A DNA stretch of 8,093 nt from contig CAJTQG010000004.1 in the NCBI GenBank assembly GCA_910578605.1, forward strand, positions 1 to 8,093. The letters run 5' to 3'. Below are positions 1 to 5,504 of this stretch, one piece after another (within the stretch, counting starts at the first letter, position 1; every line of letters begins with the position of its first letter). Source of the stretch: an uncultured Lachnospiraceae bacterium (GTDB lineage Bacteria; Bacillota; Clostridia; Lachnospirales; Lachnospiraceae). The notes below the pieces were generated by a model that did no database searches, was not told where the DNA came from, and worked only from the letters and a program-made list of their open reading frames with translations. The position numbers and the translations under genes are program-made.

Positions 1-108
1 TCAATATTTGGATACGTCAAATAATAAAAAATCCTTGGACGGCTTGTATAGGATAAACAAAAAGATGGCATGAGGAAACAGGAATGCAGATATATTTTAA
101 TATAGCAT

Positions 109-114
109 AGGAGG
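109..114 (+). promoter_or_regulatory. Shine-Dalgarno site (AGGAGG) for the signal-peptide start at 123
   Basis: A perfect AGGAGG lies 8 nt before the ATG at 123. It is the best ribosome binding site near the LRR gene and argues that translation starts at 123, not at the ATG at 239, which has only a poor and distant purine stretch in front of it. I see no convincing -35/-10 pair in bases 1-108, so the promoter may lie outside the window. Confidence 0.8.
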
Positions 115-122
115 AATCATAT

Positions 123-275
123 ATGAAACGATATCAATCAATCCTACTGTTTTTGACGTTTGTAATTATGCTTTTTACATTGGGAAAAACAAATGTAATC
201 GCCGAAACGGTAACAGGAAAGCTGGGAAATAATATTACATGGAAATTGGAAAAGGGGAGCGGGAACTGGCAGTGA
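123..275 (+). CDS. Signal-peptide N-terminal fragment of a BspA-like LRR protein (50 aa, frame-broken)
   Basis: The 50-residue reading frame starts MKRYQSILLF and has a textbook signal peptide: basic n-region (K2, R3), a hydrophobic core at about residues 7-20, and a likely signal peptidase cut after VIA (residues 25-27), before ETVTG. The stretch GNNITWKLE (residues 35-43) resembles the short segment that follows the signal peptide in many Firmicute BspA-type LRR proteins. The frame then hits TGA at 273-275, while the LRR repeats continue in the frame one base back. I infer that this is the true 5' end of the following gene, separated from it by a frameshift, a small out-of-frame deletion, programmed -1 slippage or a sequencing error. 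A stand-alone secreted 23-residue peptide is less likely. Its TGA overlaps a GTG of the LRR frame (GTGA, 272-275), so reinitiation is formally possible. Confidence 0.6.
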   Translation: MKRYQSILLFLTFVIMLFTLGKTNVIAETVTGKLGNNITWKLEKGSGNWQ

Positions 276-1372
276 AAAAGGTAGTGATAGAGGAGGGCGT
301 CACCAGCATTGCCGCCCATGCCTTCCATGGCTGCGAAAATTTAGAGAGTATTGTTATTCCCTACAGTGTCACCCGCATCGGACACTGTGCTTTTTATGAG
401 TGTGAAAGCCTGCGTCAGGTGGATATTCCCGACAAGGTGGCAGTAATCGAAGATTATACTTTTTGTGGATGTAATATGGAAAAAATAAAACTGCCCCCAA
501 ATCTAAAGAAAATAGGCTACAGAGCATTTTATGGCTGCCGATTCAAACAAATCAGCATCCCCGCAAGCGTAGAAACTATAGAAGCGAAGGCATTTGAAGA
601 TGCTTATAAATTGGAAAAAGTAACCTGGGAGGGAAAGAGCAGGCTGCGGGAGATTAAAACCGGGGCATTCAGAGACTGTAACATTAAAAAACTCACTATC
701 CCCGCATCCGTTACAAAGATACAGGATAGTACGGCAGTAAACGGTGCCTGTGCAATCAAGGTGGAAAAAGGAAATAAAAAATACAAATCAAAAGACGGCG
801 TATTGTTTTCCAAAGACGGAAAAATTCTAATATGCTATCCAAGAAAAAGGAAGGCAAAAACCTACAAAATTCCCAAAGGGGTGAGAACAATAGGGGAATC
901 TGCATTTGATTATATGGTAGAAAAAGGCTATCGGCATTTAAAAAAGATAACGATGCCGGACAGTGTCAGGGTAATAAAAAGTCATGGGTTTGATGATCTG
1001 GCGGATGTAAAAATAGAGCGCCTCTCCAAAAATTTAAAAAGAATAGAGAAGGATGCATTTATAGGATGCGACATCATGTCTCTGAAACTGCCGGACAGTC
1101 TTGTTTACATTGGGGATTTGAGTTTTGGAAATATAAGCGGAACTCTTGTGATACCAAAAAATGTAAAAGAAATAGGCTATCATGCAATTGCAGTACCACC
1201 AAAGGTGAAAAAAGTGGTAATTAAATCCAAAAAGCTAAAGAGTTTATCGAAAAAAGCATTTACCTGGAATACAAAAGTAACCTTTGTCCTTCCAAAATCA
1301 AAAAAAACCGCCTACAAAAAAATATTTACAAATAAAAGACTGGGTAAGAAAATGAAATTTATTTACAAATAA
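239..1372 (+). CDS. BspA-type leucine-rich repeat protein (LRR_5 family), body lacking its in-frame signal peptide
   Basis: The 377-residue frame consists of about ten BspA/LRR_5 repeats, each following the pattern I-P-x-S-V-x-x-I-x-x-x-A-F-x-x-C. Examples are EEGVTSIAAHAFHGC near the start and IPASVETIEAKAF and LPDSLVYIGDLSF further on. Around residues 178-225 sits the typical DGVLFSKDGK...YP...IPKGVRTIGESAF insert of this family. The C-terminus (about 330-377) is very lysine-rich and resembles the basic tail of other clostridial BspA-like proteins. These proteins are normally exported; some bind host proteins or surfaces, but no ligand can be predicted here. The family needs a signal peptide, and this frame has none. 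One is encoded just upstream in another frame (123-275). The ATG at 239 falls inside the overlap and is only the first Met of the open frame, so the gene is either a pseudogene or read through a -1 shift. No terminator is visible after the stop. Confidence 0.75.
   Translation: MEIGKGERELAVKKVVIEEGVTSIAAHAFHGCENLESIVIPYSVTRIGHCAFYECESLRQVDIPDKVAVIEDYTFCGCNMEKIKLPPNLKKIGYRAFYGCRFKQISIPASVETIEAKAFEDAYKLEKVTWEGKSRLREIKTGAFRDCNIKKLTIPASVTKIQDSTAVNGACAIKVEKGNKKYKSKDGVLFSKDGKILICYPRKRKAKTYKIPKGVRTIGESAFDYMVEKGYRHLKKITMPDSVRVIKSHGFDDLADVKIERLSKNLKRIEKDAFIGCDIMSLKLPDSLVYIGDLSFGNISGTLVIPKNVKEIGYHAIAVPPKVKKVVIKSKKLKSLSKKAFTWNTKVTFVLPKSKKTAYKKIFTNKRLGKKMKFIYK
251..257 (+). other. A AAG GGG slippery-type heptamer at the frame junction of the LRR gene
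   Basis: Within the overlap of the two LRR-gene frames (233-275), the zero frame reads ..GAA AAG GGG AGC.., which contains A_AAG_GGG. This fits the X_XXY_YYZ form used for -1 slippage, and a -1 shift here would join the signal peptide to the LRR frame (…WKLEKG then ERELAVKKV…). The A4G4 run (250-257) is equally a place where an indel mutation or a base-calling error would occur. I see no strong stem-loop stimulator just downstream, so programmed shifting is only a possibility. Confidence 0.35.
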
Positions 1373-1442
1373 AACACGGAAATGTGAAGTGGTGATAATA
1401 AATGTCATGAATGGATTTTACGAATATGCAAAAGGGTATTTC

Positions 1443-1471
1443 TTGACAAACAGAAGCTTTTGTCTTATAGT
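1443..1471 (+). promoter_or_regulatory. Near-consensus sigma-A promoter, TTGACA-N17-TATAGT
   Basis: The -35 is a perfect TTGACA (1443-1448) and the -10 is TATAGT (1466-1471), separated by exactly 17 nt. Transcription would start at about 1478. No protein gene begins within 300 bp downstream, so the transcript would be either a small RNA or a long (about 350-nt) leader for dnaE. An inverted repeat, GACAAA (1445-1450) with TTTGTC (1459-1464), overlaps the -35 and spacer and could be an operator. Confidence 0.65.
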
Positions 1472-1491
1472 TTTTTATAGCCTATATGTAA

Positions 1492-1584
1492 AATATGATG
1501 ATATGATACTAGAGTCAAAAGTAGATAGCAATTCGTAGTATCAGTTGGGGTCAAAATACCTTTTGCCCCCAATATCATGATATT
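1492..1584 (+). repeat. Inverted-repeat element that folds as a compact three-way junction
   Basis: Three nested or adjacent helices can form at once. P1 pairs 1492-1496 with 1580-1584 and 1498-1504 with 1572-1578 (12 pairs, one G·G mismatch at 1497/1579). P2 pairs GATACTA (1505-1511) with TAGTATC (1536-1542) around a 24-nt loop. P3 pairs TGGGG-U-CAAAA (1546-1556) with UUUUG-C-CCCCA (1561-1571) around UACC, with one U·C mismatch. P1 abuts both P2 and P3 directly. The outer arms also look like 13-bp terminal inverted repeats, so it could be a miniature palindromic DNA repeat (REP or MITE-like) rather than a functional RNA. The right arm AATATCATGATATT (1571-1584) is itself a perfect palindrome. 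Confidence 0.5.
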
Positions 1585-1637
1585 ATTAGAGCGGTTCAGT
1601 TATGGGATAATAAAAAAGAAAATGTTCATTGAAGGAA

Positions 1638-1655
1638 TTATCATTACAATGATAA
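1638..1655 (+). promoter_or_regulatory. 18-bp operator-like palindrome TTATCATTACAATGATAA
   Basis: Two 8-bp arms (TTATCATT and AATGATAA) are perfectly complementary around a 2-bp centre. The A/T-rich ATGATAA half-site is superficially like sites of Fur-family or other small dimeric repressors, but the half-site order does not match the standard Fur or PerR box, so I assign no regulator. A 2-nt loop is too short for a good RNA hairpin, which favours a DNA-binding site. It lies about 170 bp upstream of dnaE. Confidence 0.35.
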
Positions 1656-1674
1656 GGTTAAGAAGATGTGGAGT

Positions 1675-1711
1675 GCGCTCGGTTTATAGCAGAATCGGGT
1701 GCGCTTTTATT
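1675..1711 (+). terminator. Terminator-like hairpin followed by TTTTATT, upstream of dnaE
   Basis: GCGC-U-CGGUUU (1675-1685) pairs with GAAUCG-G-(GU)-GCGC (1692-1704) around a 6-nt loop, with U·G pairs and a 2-nt bulge. A run TTTTATT (1705-1711) follows. The T-run is short and the stem imperfect, so this is a weak or conditional terminator at best. Its left arm CGCTC (1676-1680) could alternatively pair with GAGCG at 1589-1593, a possible but very short anti-terminator. Confidence 0.35.
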
Positions 1712-1724
1712 GTATCAGAGAAAC

Positions 1725-1753
1725 TTATCCTATATAACCATAACCTATATAAT
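1725..1753 (+). promoter_or_regulatory. Possible weak dnaE-proximal promoter and CCTATATAA direct repeat
   Basis: A perfect TATAAT (1748-1753) lies 72 bp before the dnaE start. At 17-nt spacing the -35 is a poor TTATCC (1725-1730). The 9-bp sequence CCTATATAA occurs twice, at 1729-1737 and 1744-1752, a 15-bp period that overlaps the would-be promoter. This may be dnaE's own start site or chance in A/T-rich DNA. Confidence 0.25.
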
Positions 1754-1825
1754 AAAAAACTTTTGGTCAATGCATAAGCCCATATGCAAATGATAGGAAT
1801 TGGATAAAGAGAGGACGTGGAAAGG

Positions 1826-4800
1826 ATGAATTTTACCCATTTACATGTACATACAGAATATAGCTTGTTAGACGGCTCTTGTAAAATAAAAGAGCTGGTG
1901 GAAAGGGCAAAGGAGCTTGGCATGGACAGCATGGCAATCACTGACCACGGCGTAATGTATGGGGTGATAGATTTTTACCGTGCCGCTAGGGAGGCGGGAA
2001 TCAAGCCGATTATTGGCTGCGAGGTGTATGTGGCTCCCGGCTCTAGGTTTGACAAGGAGATTGGTCAGGGGGAGGATAAGTATTATCATCTTGTACTTTT
2101 AGCAGAAAATGACAAAGGTTATCATAATTTGATGAAAATTGTATCTAAGGGATTTGTGGACGGTTTTTATTATAAGCCCAGGGTGGATTACGAGGTGCTT
2201 GCCGCCTATCATGAAGGTATTATTGCCTTAAGCGCCTGTCTGGCAGGGGAGGTACAGAGGTATCTGGCAAAGGGCTTCTATGAGGAGGGATGTAAGGCTG
2301 CAAGACGATATGAAGAGATATTTGGAAAGGGCAACTTTTTTTTGGAGCTTCAGGATCATGGGATTCCCACTCAGAAAACAGTGAACCAGCAGTTGCTGAG
2401 AATGCATGAGGAGCTGGGAATGGAGATGGTGGCAACCAACGATATCCATTACATTAATAAGGAGGACCAGGTACCCCATGACATTCTGCTGTGTATTCAG
2501 ACAGGGAAAAAAGTGGCGGATGAGAATAGAATGCGGTATGAGGGGGGGCAATATTACTGCAAATCTCCGGAGGAGATGGCTGCGCTGTTTCCTTATGCGC
2601 CCTCTGCTATTGAAAATACTTATCAGATTGCACAAAGATGCAACGTGGAGATTGAATTCGGTAAATTAAAGCTGCCAAAATATGATGTGCCGGAGGGTTT
2701 TACTGCCTGGGAATATTTGCAGCACCTGTGCAATGAAGGCCTGAAAGAAAAATATACAACAGTGACCAAAGAGTTAAAGGAAAGACTTGCATATGAATTA
2801 GGAACCATTCATCAGATGGGATATGTGGATTATTTTCTTATTGTGTGGGATTTTGTCAATTATTCCAAGGAGAATGGCATTATGGTTGGGCCTGGCAGAG
2901 GTTCGGCGGCGGGAAGTATTGTATCCTACTGTCTTGGAATAACAGACATTGATCCTATCCGATACAATCTGCTTTTTGAGCGGTTTCTCAATCCCGAGAG
3001 GGTTTCTATGCCGGATATTGATATTGATTTTTGTTATGAGAGAAGGCAGGAGGTTATCGACTATGTGACCAGGAAGTACGGCAAGGAGAGGGTGGTGCAG
3101 ATTGTCACCTTCGGTACATTGGCGGCAAAGGGTGTGATTCGTGATGTTGGCCGTGTGCTGGATATGCCCTATGCGGCGGTGGACACCATTGCCAAGATGA
3201 TTCCTACCGACCTGGGCATGACAATAGACTTGGCGTTAAAGCAAAATCCAGAGCTGCGGCAGGTGTACGAGAAGGATGCCCAGGTAAAATATTTAATTGA
3301 TATGTCTAAAAGACTGGAGGGGTTGCCCCGTCATACATCCATGCATGCGGCGGGAGTGGTCATCAGCTCCAAACCTGTGGAGGAATTTGTGCCTCTCTCT
3401 AGAGGCTCCGACGGCGCCATTACCACTCAATTTGTTATGACTACTTTGGAGGAGCTAGGTCTGCTGAAAATGGATTTTCTGGGACTTCGCACCTTAACGG
3501 TAATAGAGAATGCCAGATTGATGGCACAGAAGTCAAGCGGTGAGTCTATTGATTTGCATAAAATAGACTACAATGACAAAGCGGTGTTAGATTCCCTTGG
3601 CACAGGGCATACAGATGGGGTGTTCCAGCTGGAAAGCGGGGGGATGAAAAGCTTTATGAAGGAATTAAAGCCGGAAAATCTGGAAGATATTATAGCGGGT
3701 ATTAGTTTATATCGTCCGGGGCCAATGGATTTTATACCCAAGTACCTAAAGGGGAAGAATCACCCAGATCAAATACAGTATGATTGTGTCCAGCTAGAGC
3801 CTATTTTGGAGGCAACTTACGGCTGTATTGTCTATCAGGAGCAAGTAATGCAGATTGTGCGGGATTTGGGGGGCTACACTCTTGGACGAAGTGATTTGCT
3901 CCGACGTGCCATGTCAAAGAAAAAGGCGTCGGTAATGGAGAAGGAACGACAGAATTTTGTGTACGGAAATGAGGAGGAGAATGTACCAGGGTGTATAAAG
4001 AATGGCATCCAGGAGAAGACCGCCAACAAAATATATGACGAGATGATTGATTTTGCCAAGTATGCTTTTAACAAATCCCATGCGGCAGCCTATGCGGTGG
4101 TGGCTTACCAGACAGCATATTTAAAGTATTATTATCCGGTAGAATTTATGGCGGCGCTTATGACATCCGTGATTGATAATTCCAGCAAGGTGTCGGAATA
4201 TATTTATTCCTGTCGAAATATGGGGATTGAAATACTGCCCCCTGATGTAAACAGAGGGGAGTCCAATTTTTCGGTAGATGAGGGTAAAATACGCTATGGA
4301 CTTTCTGCCATTAAAAGCATTGGCAGACCAGTTATTGCATCCTTGGTGCAGGAGCGTGAACAAAATGGTTCCTTTCAGTCCCTCAGCGATTTTGTGGAGC
4401 GCATGGTGACTAGGGATATGAATAAGAGAGCCATTGAGAATCTCATAAAGGCTGGGGCTTTAGATACTTTAGAAGGCAATCGAAAACAGATGATGCTCAC
4501 CTATGGAAGAGTAGTAGATTCGGTAAATCAAGAAAAAAAGACTTCCATGGAGGGACAGATGAGCCTGTTTGATTTTGCGGATGAGCAGACAAAAAAGGAA
4601 TTTGAAATTAGCTTGCCAGATGTAGCGGAGTATGAGAAGGAGATTTTGCTCGGATTTGAGAAGGAAGTTTTAGGAGTTTATATTAGCGGACATCCAATGG
4701 AGGAAGTGGAGGCAGTGTGGAAGAAAAATGTCACGGCGGCAACCATTGATTTTTATTTGGATGAGGAGGGAAAAACAAAGGTGGAGGACGGGCAGATTGT

Positions 4801-5305
4801 GACTATCGGGGGAATGATTACCAATATTACCCAGAAGGTGACAAGAACCAATCAGCTTATGGCATTTATTACGATTGAGGATATGCTTGGTGTGACGGAG
4901 GTTTTGCTGTTCCCCAAAACGTATGAAAAGTGCAGGGAGCACCTAAGGGAGGAAAATAAAGTGTTTGTGCGGGGACGAGTCAATGTGAACGAGACAGAGA
5001 ACGGAAAGCTGATAGCTGACAATATGGTGGAGTTTAGCAGCATACCTAATGAACTTTGGCTTAAATTTTCAAACAAGGAGGCCTATTTTCAGTTGGAGGA
5101 CGAAGTGCTGAAGGAGTTGGAGCAGTGGGATGGACAGGATAATATTGTGATTTATTTAGAGGAGGAGCGGCAAAAAAAGATTCTTCCAAGAAATCGGAAT
5201 GTGATTGCTTCCCCTCAATTGGTAGAACACTTAGAGGAAATCCTTGGAAAAAATAATGTGAAAGTTGTAGCTAAGACTATTGAAAAGCTGTGGAAAATGA
5301 ATTAA
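1826..5305 (+). CDS. dnaE: DNA polymerase III subunit alpha, DnaE type (1159 aa)
   Basis: This is a C-family replicative DNA polymerase. In Firmicutes it works with PolC and the sliding clamp at the fork. The PHP domain (about 1-270) begins FTHLHVHTEYSLLDG and keeps the metal-ligand set H7, H9, D40, H41, E66, H88, C138, H178, D206 and H208. The polymerase core has GPGRGSAAGS (355-364), the catalytic pair in PDIDIDF (D397, D399) and the third Asp in KMDFLGLRTL (D550), matching E. coli D401, D403 and D555. YRPGPMDFIP (about 628) and NKSHAAAYAVVAYQTAYLK (about 750-768) follow, then helix-hairpin-helix (about 830-890), an OB fold (about 989-1070) and a short C-terminal region. Length is normal for DnaE and no PolC-type inserted exonuclease is present. 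The open frame extends upstream to a GTG at 1817, but ATG 1826 fits the family start MxFTHLHVH and the GAGAGG at 1809-1814. No strong terminator separates it from pfkA. Confidence 0.97.
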   Translation: MNFTHLHVHTEYSLLDGSCKIKELVERAKELGMDSMAITDHGVMYGVIDFYRAAREAGIKPIIGCEVYVAPGSRFDKEIGQGEDKYYHLVLLAENDKGYHNLMKIVSKGFVDGFYYKPRVDYEVLAAYHEGIIALSACLAGEVQRYLAKGFYEEGCKAARRYEEIFGKGNFFLELQDHGIPTQKTVNQQLLRMHEELGMEMVATNDIHYINKEDQVPHDILLCIQTGKKVADENRMRYEGGQYYCKSPEEMAALFPYAPSAIENTYQIAQRCNVEIEFGKLKLPKYDVPEGFTAWEYLQHLCNEGLKEKYTTVTKELKERLAYELGTIHQMGYVDYFLIVWDFVNYSKENGIMVGPGRGSAAGSIVSYCLGITDIDPIRYNLLFERFLNPERVSMPDIDIDFCYERRQEVIDYVTRKYGKERVVQIVTFGTLAAKGVIRDVGRVLDMPYAAVDTIAKMIPTDLGMTIDLALKQNPELRQVYEKDAQVKYLIDMSKRLEGLPRHTSMHAAGVVISSKPVEEFVPLSRGSDGAITTQFVMTTLEELGLLKMDFLGLRTLTVIENARLMAQKSSGESIDLHKIDYNDKAVLDSLGTGHTDGVFQLESGGMKSFMKELKPENLEDIIAGISLYRPGPMDFIPKYLKGKNHPDQIQYDCVQLEPILEATYGCIVYQEQVMQIVRDLGGYTLGRSDLLRRAMSKKKASVMEKERQNFVYGNEEENVPGCIKNGIQEKTANKIYDEMIDFAKYAFNKSHAAAYAVVAYQTAYLKYYYPVEFMAALMTSVIDNSSKVSEYIYSCRNMGIEILPPDVNRGESNFSVDEGKIRYGLSAIKSIGRPVIASLVQEREQNGSFQSLSDFVERMVTRDMNKRAIENLIKAGALDTLEGNRKQMMLTYGRVVDSVNQEKKTSMEGQMSLFDFADEQTKKEFEISLPDVAEYEKEILLGFEKEVLGVYISGHPMEEVEAVWKKNVTAATIDFYLDEEGKTKVEDGQIVTIGGMITNITQKVTRTNQLMAFITIEDMLGVTEVLLFPKTYEKCREHLREENKVFVRGRVNVNETENGKLIADNMVEFSSIPNELWLKFSNKEAYFQLEDEVLKELEQWDGQDNIVIYLEEERQKKILPRNRNVIASPQLVEHLEEILGKNNVKVVAKTIEKLWKMN

Positions 5306-5317
5306 AATAAAAGCTAA

Positions 5318-5368
5318 TTGGCATTTGTCAAAGGTACATGGAGGCATGTCTAATTGGTTAAATGCCGG
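5318..5368 (+). other. Possible nested stem-loop in the dnaE-pfkA gap
   Basis: TTGGCATTT (5318-5326) pairs with AAATGCCGG (5360-5368; two G·U pairs), enclosing a small hairpin ACATG-GAGG-CATGT (5336-5349). An 8-bp direct repeat, CTAATTGG, occurs at 5314-5321 and 5350-5357. No T-run follows, so it is not a standard terminator; it may be an RNA processing or stability element or chance. Confidence 0.3.
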
Positions 5369-5415
5369 CAGGAATAAAGAAAGAATATATTTTATTCATA
5401 TAATTTAGAAAAAGG

Positions 5416-5488
5416 ACGCATTTTTGTCTGTAAAAACACACAAAATAATACATAATGAAGTGATTATGACAAAAGATTGAAGATGCGT
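5416..5488 (+). promoter_or_regulatory. Long-range stem in the pfkA leader, just before the ribosome binding site
   Basis: The contiguous 13-nt strand ACGCAT-TTTTGTC (5416-5428) pairs with GACAAAA (5468-5474) and, after an 8-nt bulge, with ATGCGT (5483-5488), 13 pairs in all. The helix ends 6 nt before the GGAGGA Shine-Dalgarno (5495-5500), so it could influence pfkA translation or mRNA stability. A TATAAT at 5399-5404 lies just upstream but has no good -35, so it is unclear whether this RNA starts here or reads through from dnaE. Confidence 0.35.
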
Positions 5489-5494
5489 TGGATT

Positions 5495-5500
5495 GGAGGA
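5495..5500 (+). promoter_or_regulatory. pfkA Shine-Dalgarno GGAGGA
   Basis: GGAGGA sits 4 nt before the ATG at 5505 (5 nt counted from the GGAGG core). It decides the start: an in-frame TTG at 5493 would overlap this site and add four residues (MEEV) not expected in the family. Confidence 0.8.
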
Positions 5501-5504
5501 AGTC

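Larger units (their letters stand above)
1478..1711 (+). ncRNA. Candidate small RNA or structured dnaE leader
   Basis: The segment runs from the predicted start of the strong promoter to the T-run of a terminator-like hairpin, about 234 nt. It contains a foldable three-way junction (1492-1584), an 18-bp palindrome (1638-1655) and the final hairpin (1675-1711). No reading frame in it looks like a protein: the longest, 1577-1777, has no ribosome binding site and no recognisable motif. I do not recognise a known riboswitch consensus, T-box or 6S RNA. If the terminator leaks or is conditional, the same RNA would be the leader of dnaE. The call rests on promoter plus fold only. Confidence 0.35.

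Noticed and set aside
1..108. Promoter for the LRR gene
   Set aside because: TTGGAT (8), TTGGAC (35) and TTGTAT (45) were tried as -35 boxes, but none has a -10 at 16-18 nt. Nothing supportable.
1478..1711. T-box, purine, TPP or 6S RNA identity for the pre-dnaE RNA
   Set aside because: No T-box AGGGTGG motif, no conserved purine junction bases, no THI-box, and no long bulged rod typical of 6S RNA.
1577..1777. 66-residue open frame between the LRR gene and dnaE
   Set aside because: No Shine-Dalgarno site, no recognisable motif, and it crosses a palindrome and a terminator-like hairpin. Treated as non-coding.
1817..1825. GTG at 1817 as the dnaE start
   Set aside because: It is only 2 nt after the GAGAGG, and adds MER before the family-typical N-terminus; ATG 1826 fits better.
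2336..2343. Eight-T run inside dnaE as a frameshift site
   Set aside because: The frame continues correctly through NFFLE with normal family sequence on both sides; ordinary homopolymer.
5346..5408. Short 20-codon frame (MSNWLNAGRN…) after GGAGG before pfkA
   Set aside because: GGAGG is only 1 nt from the ATG, too close for initiation, and it lies within a hairpin. No peptide family recognised.
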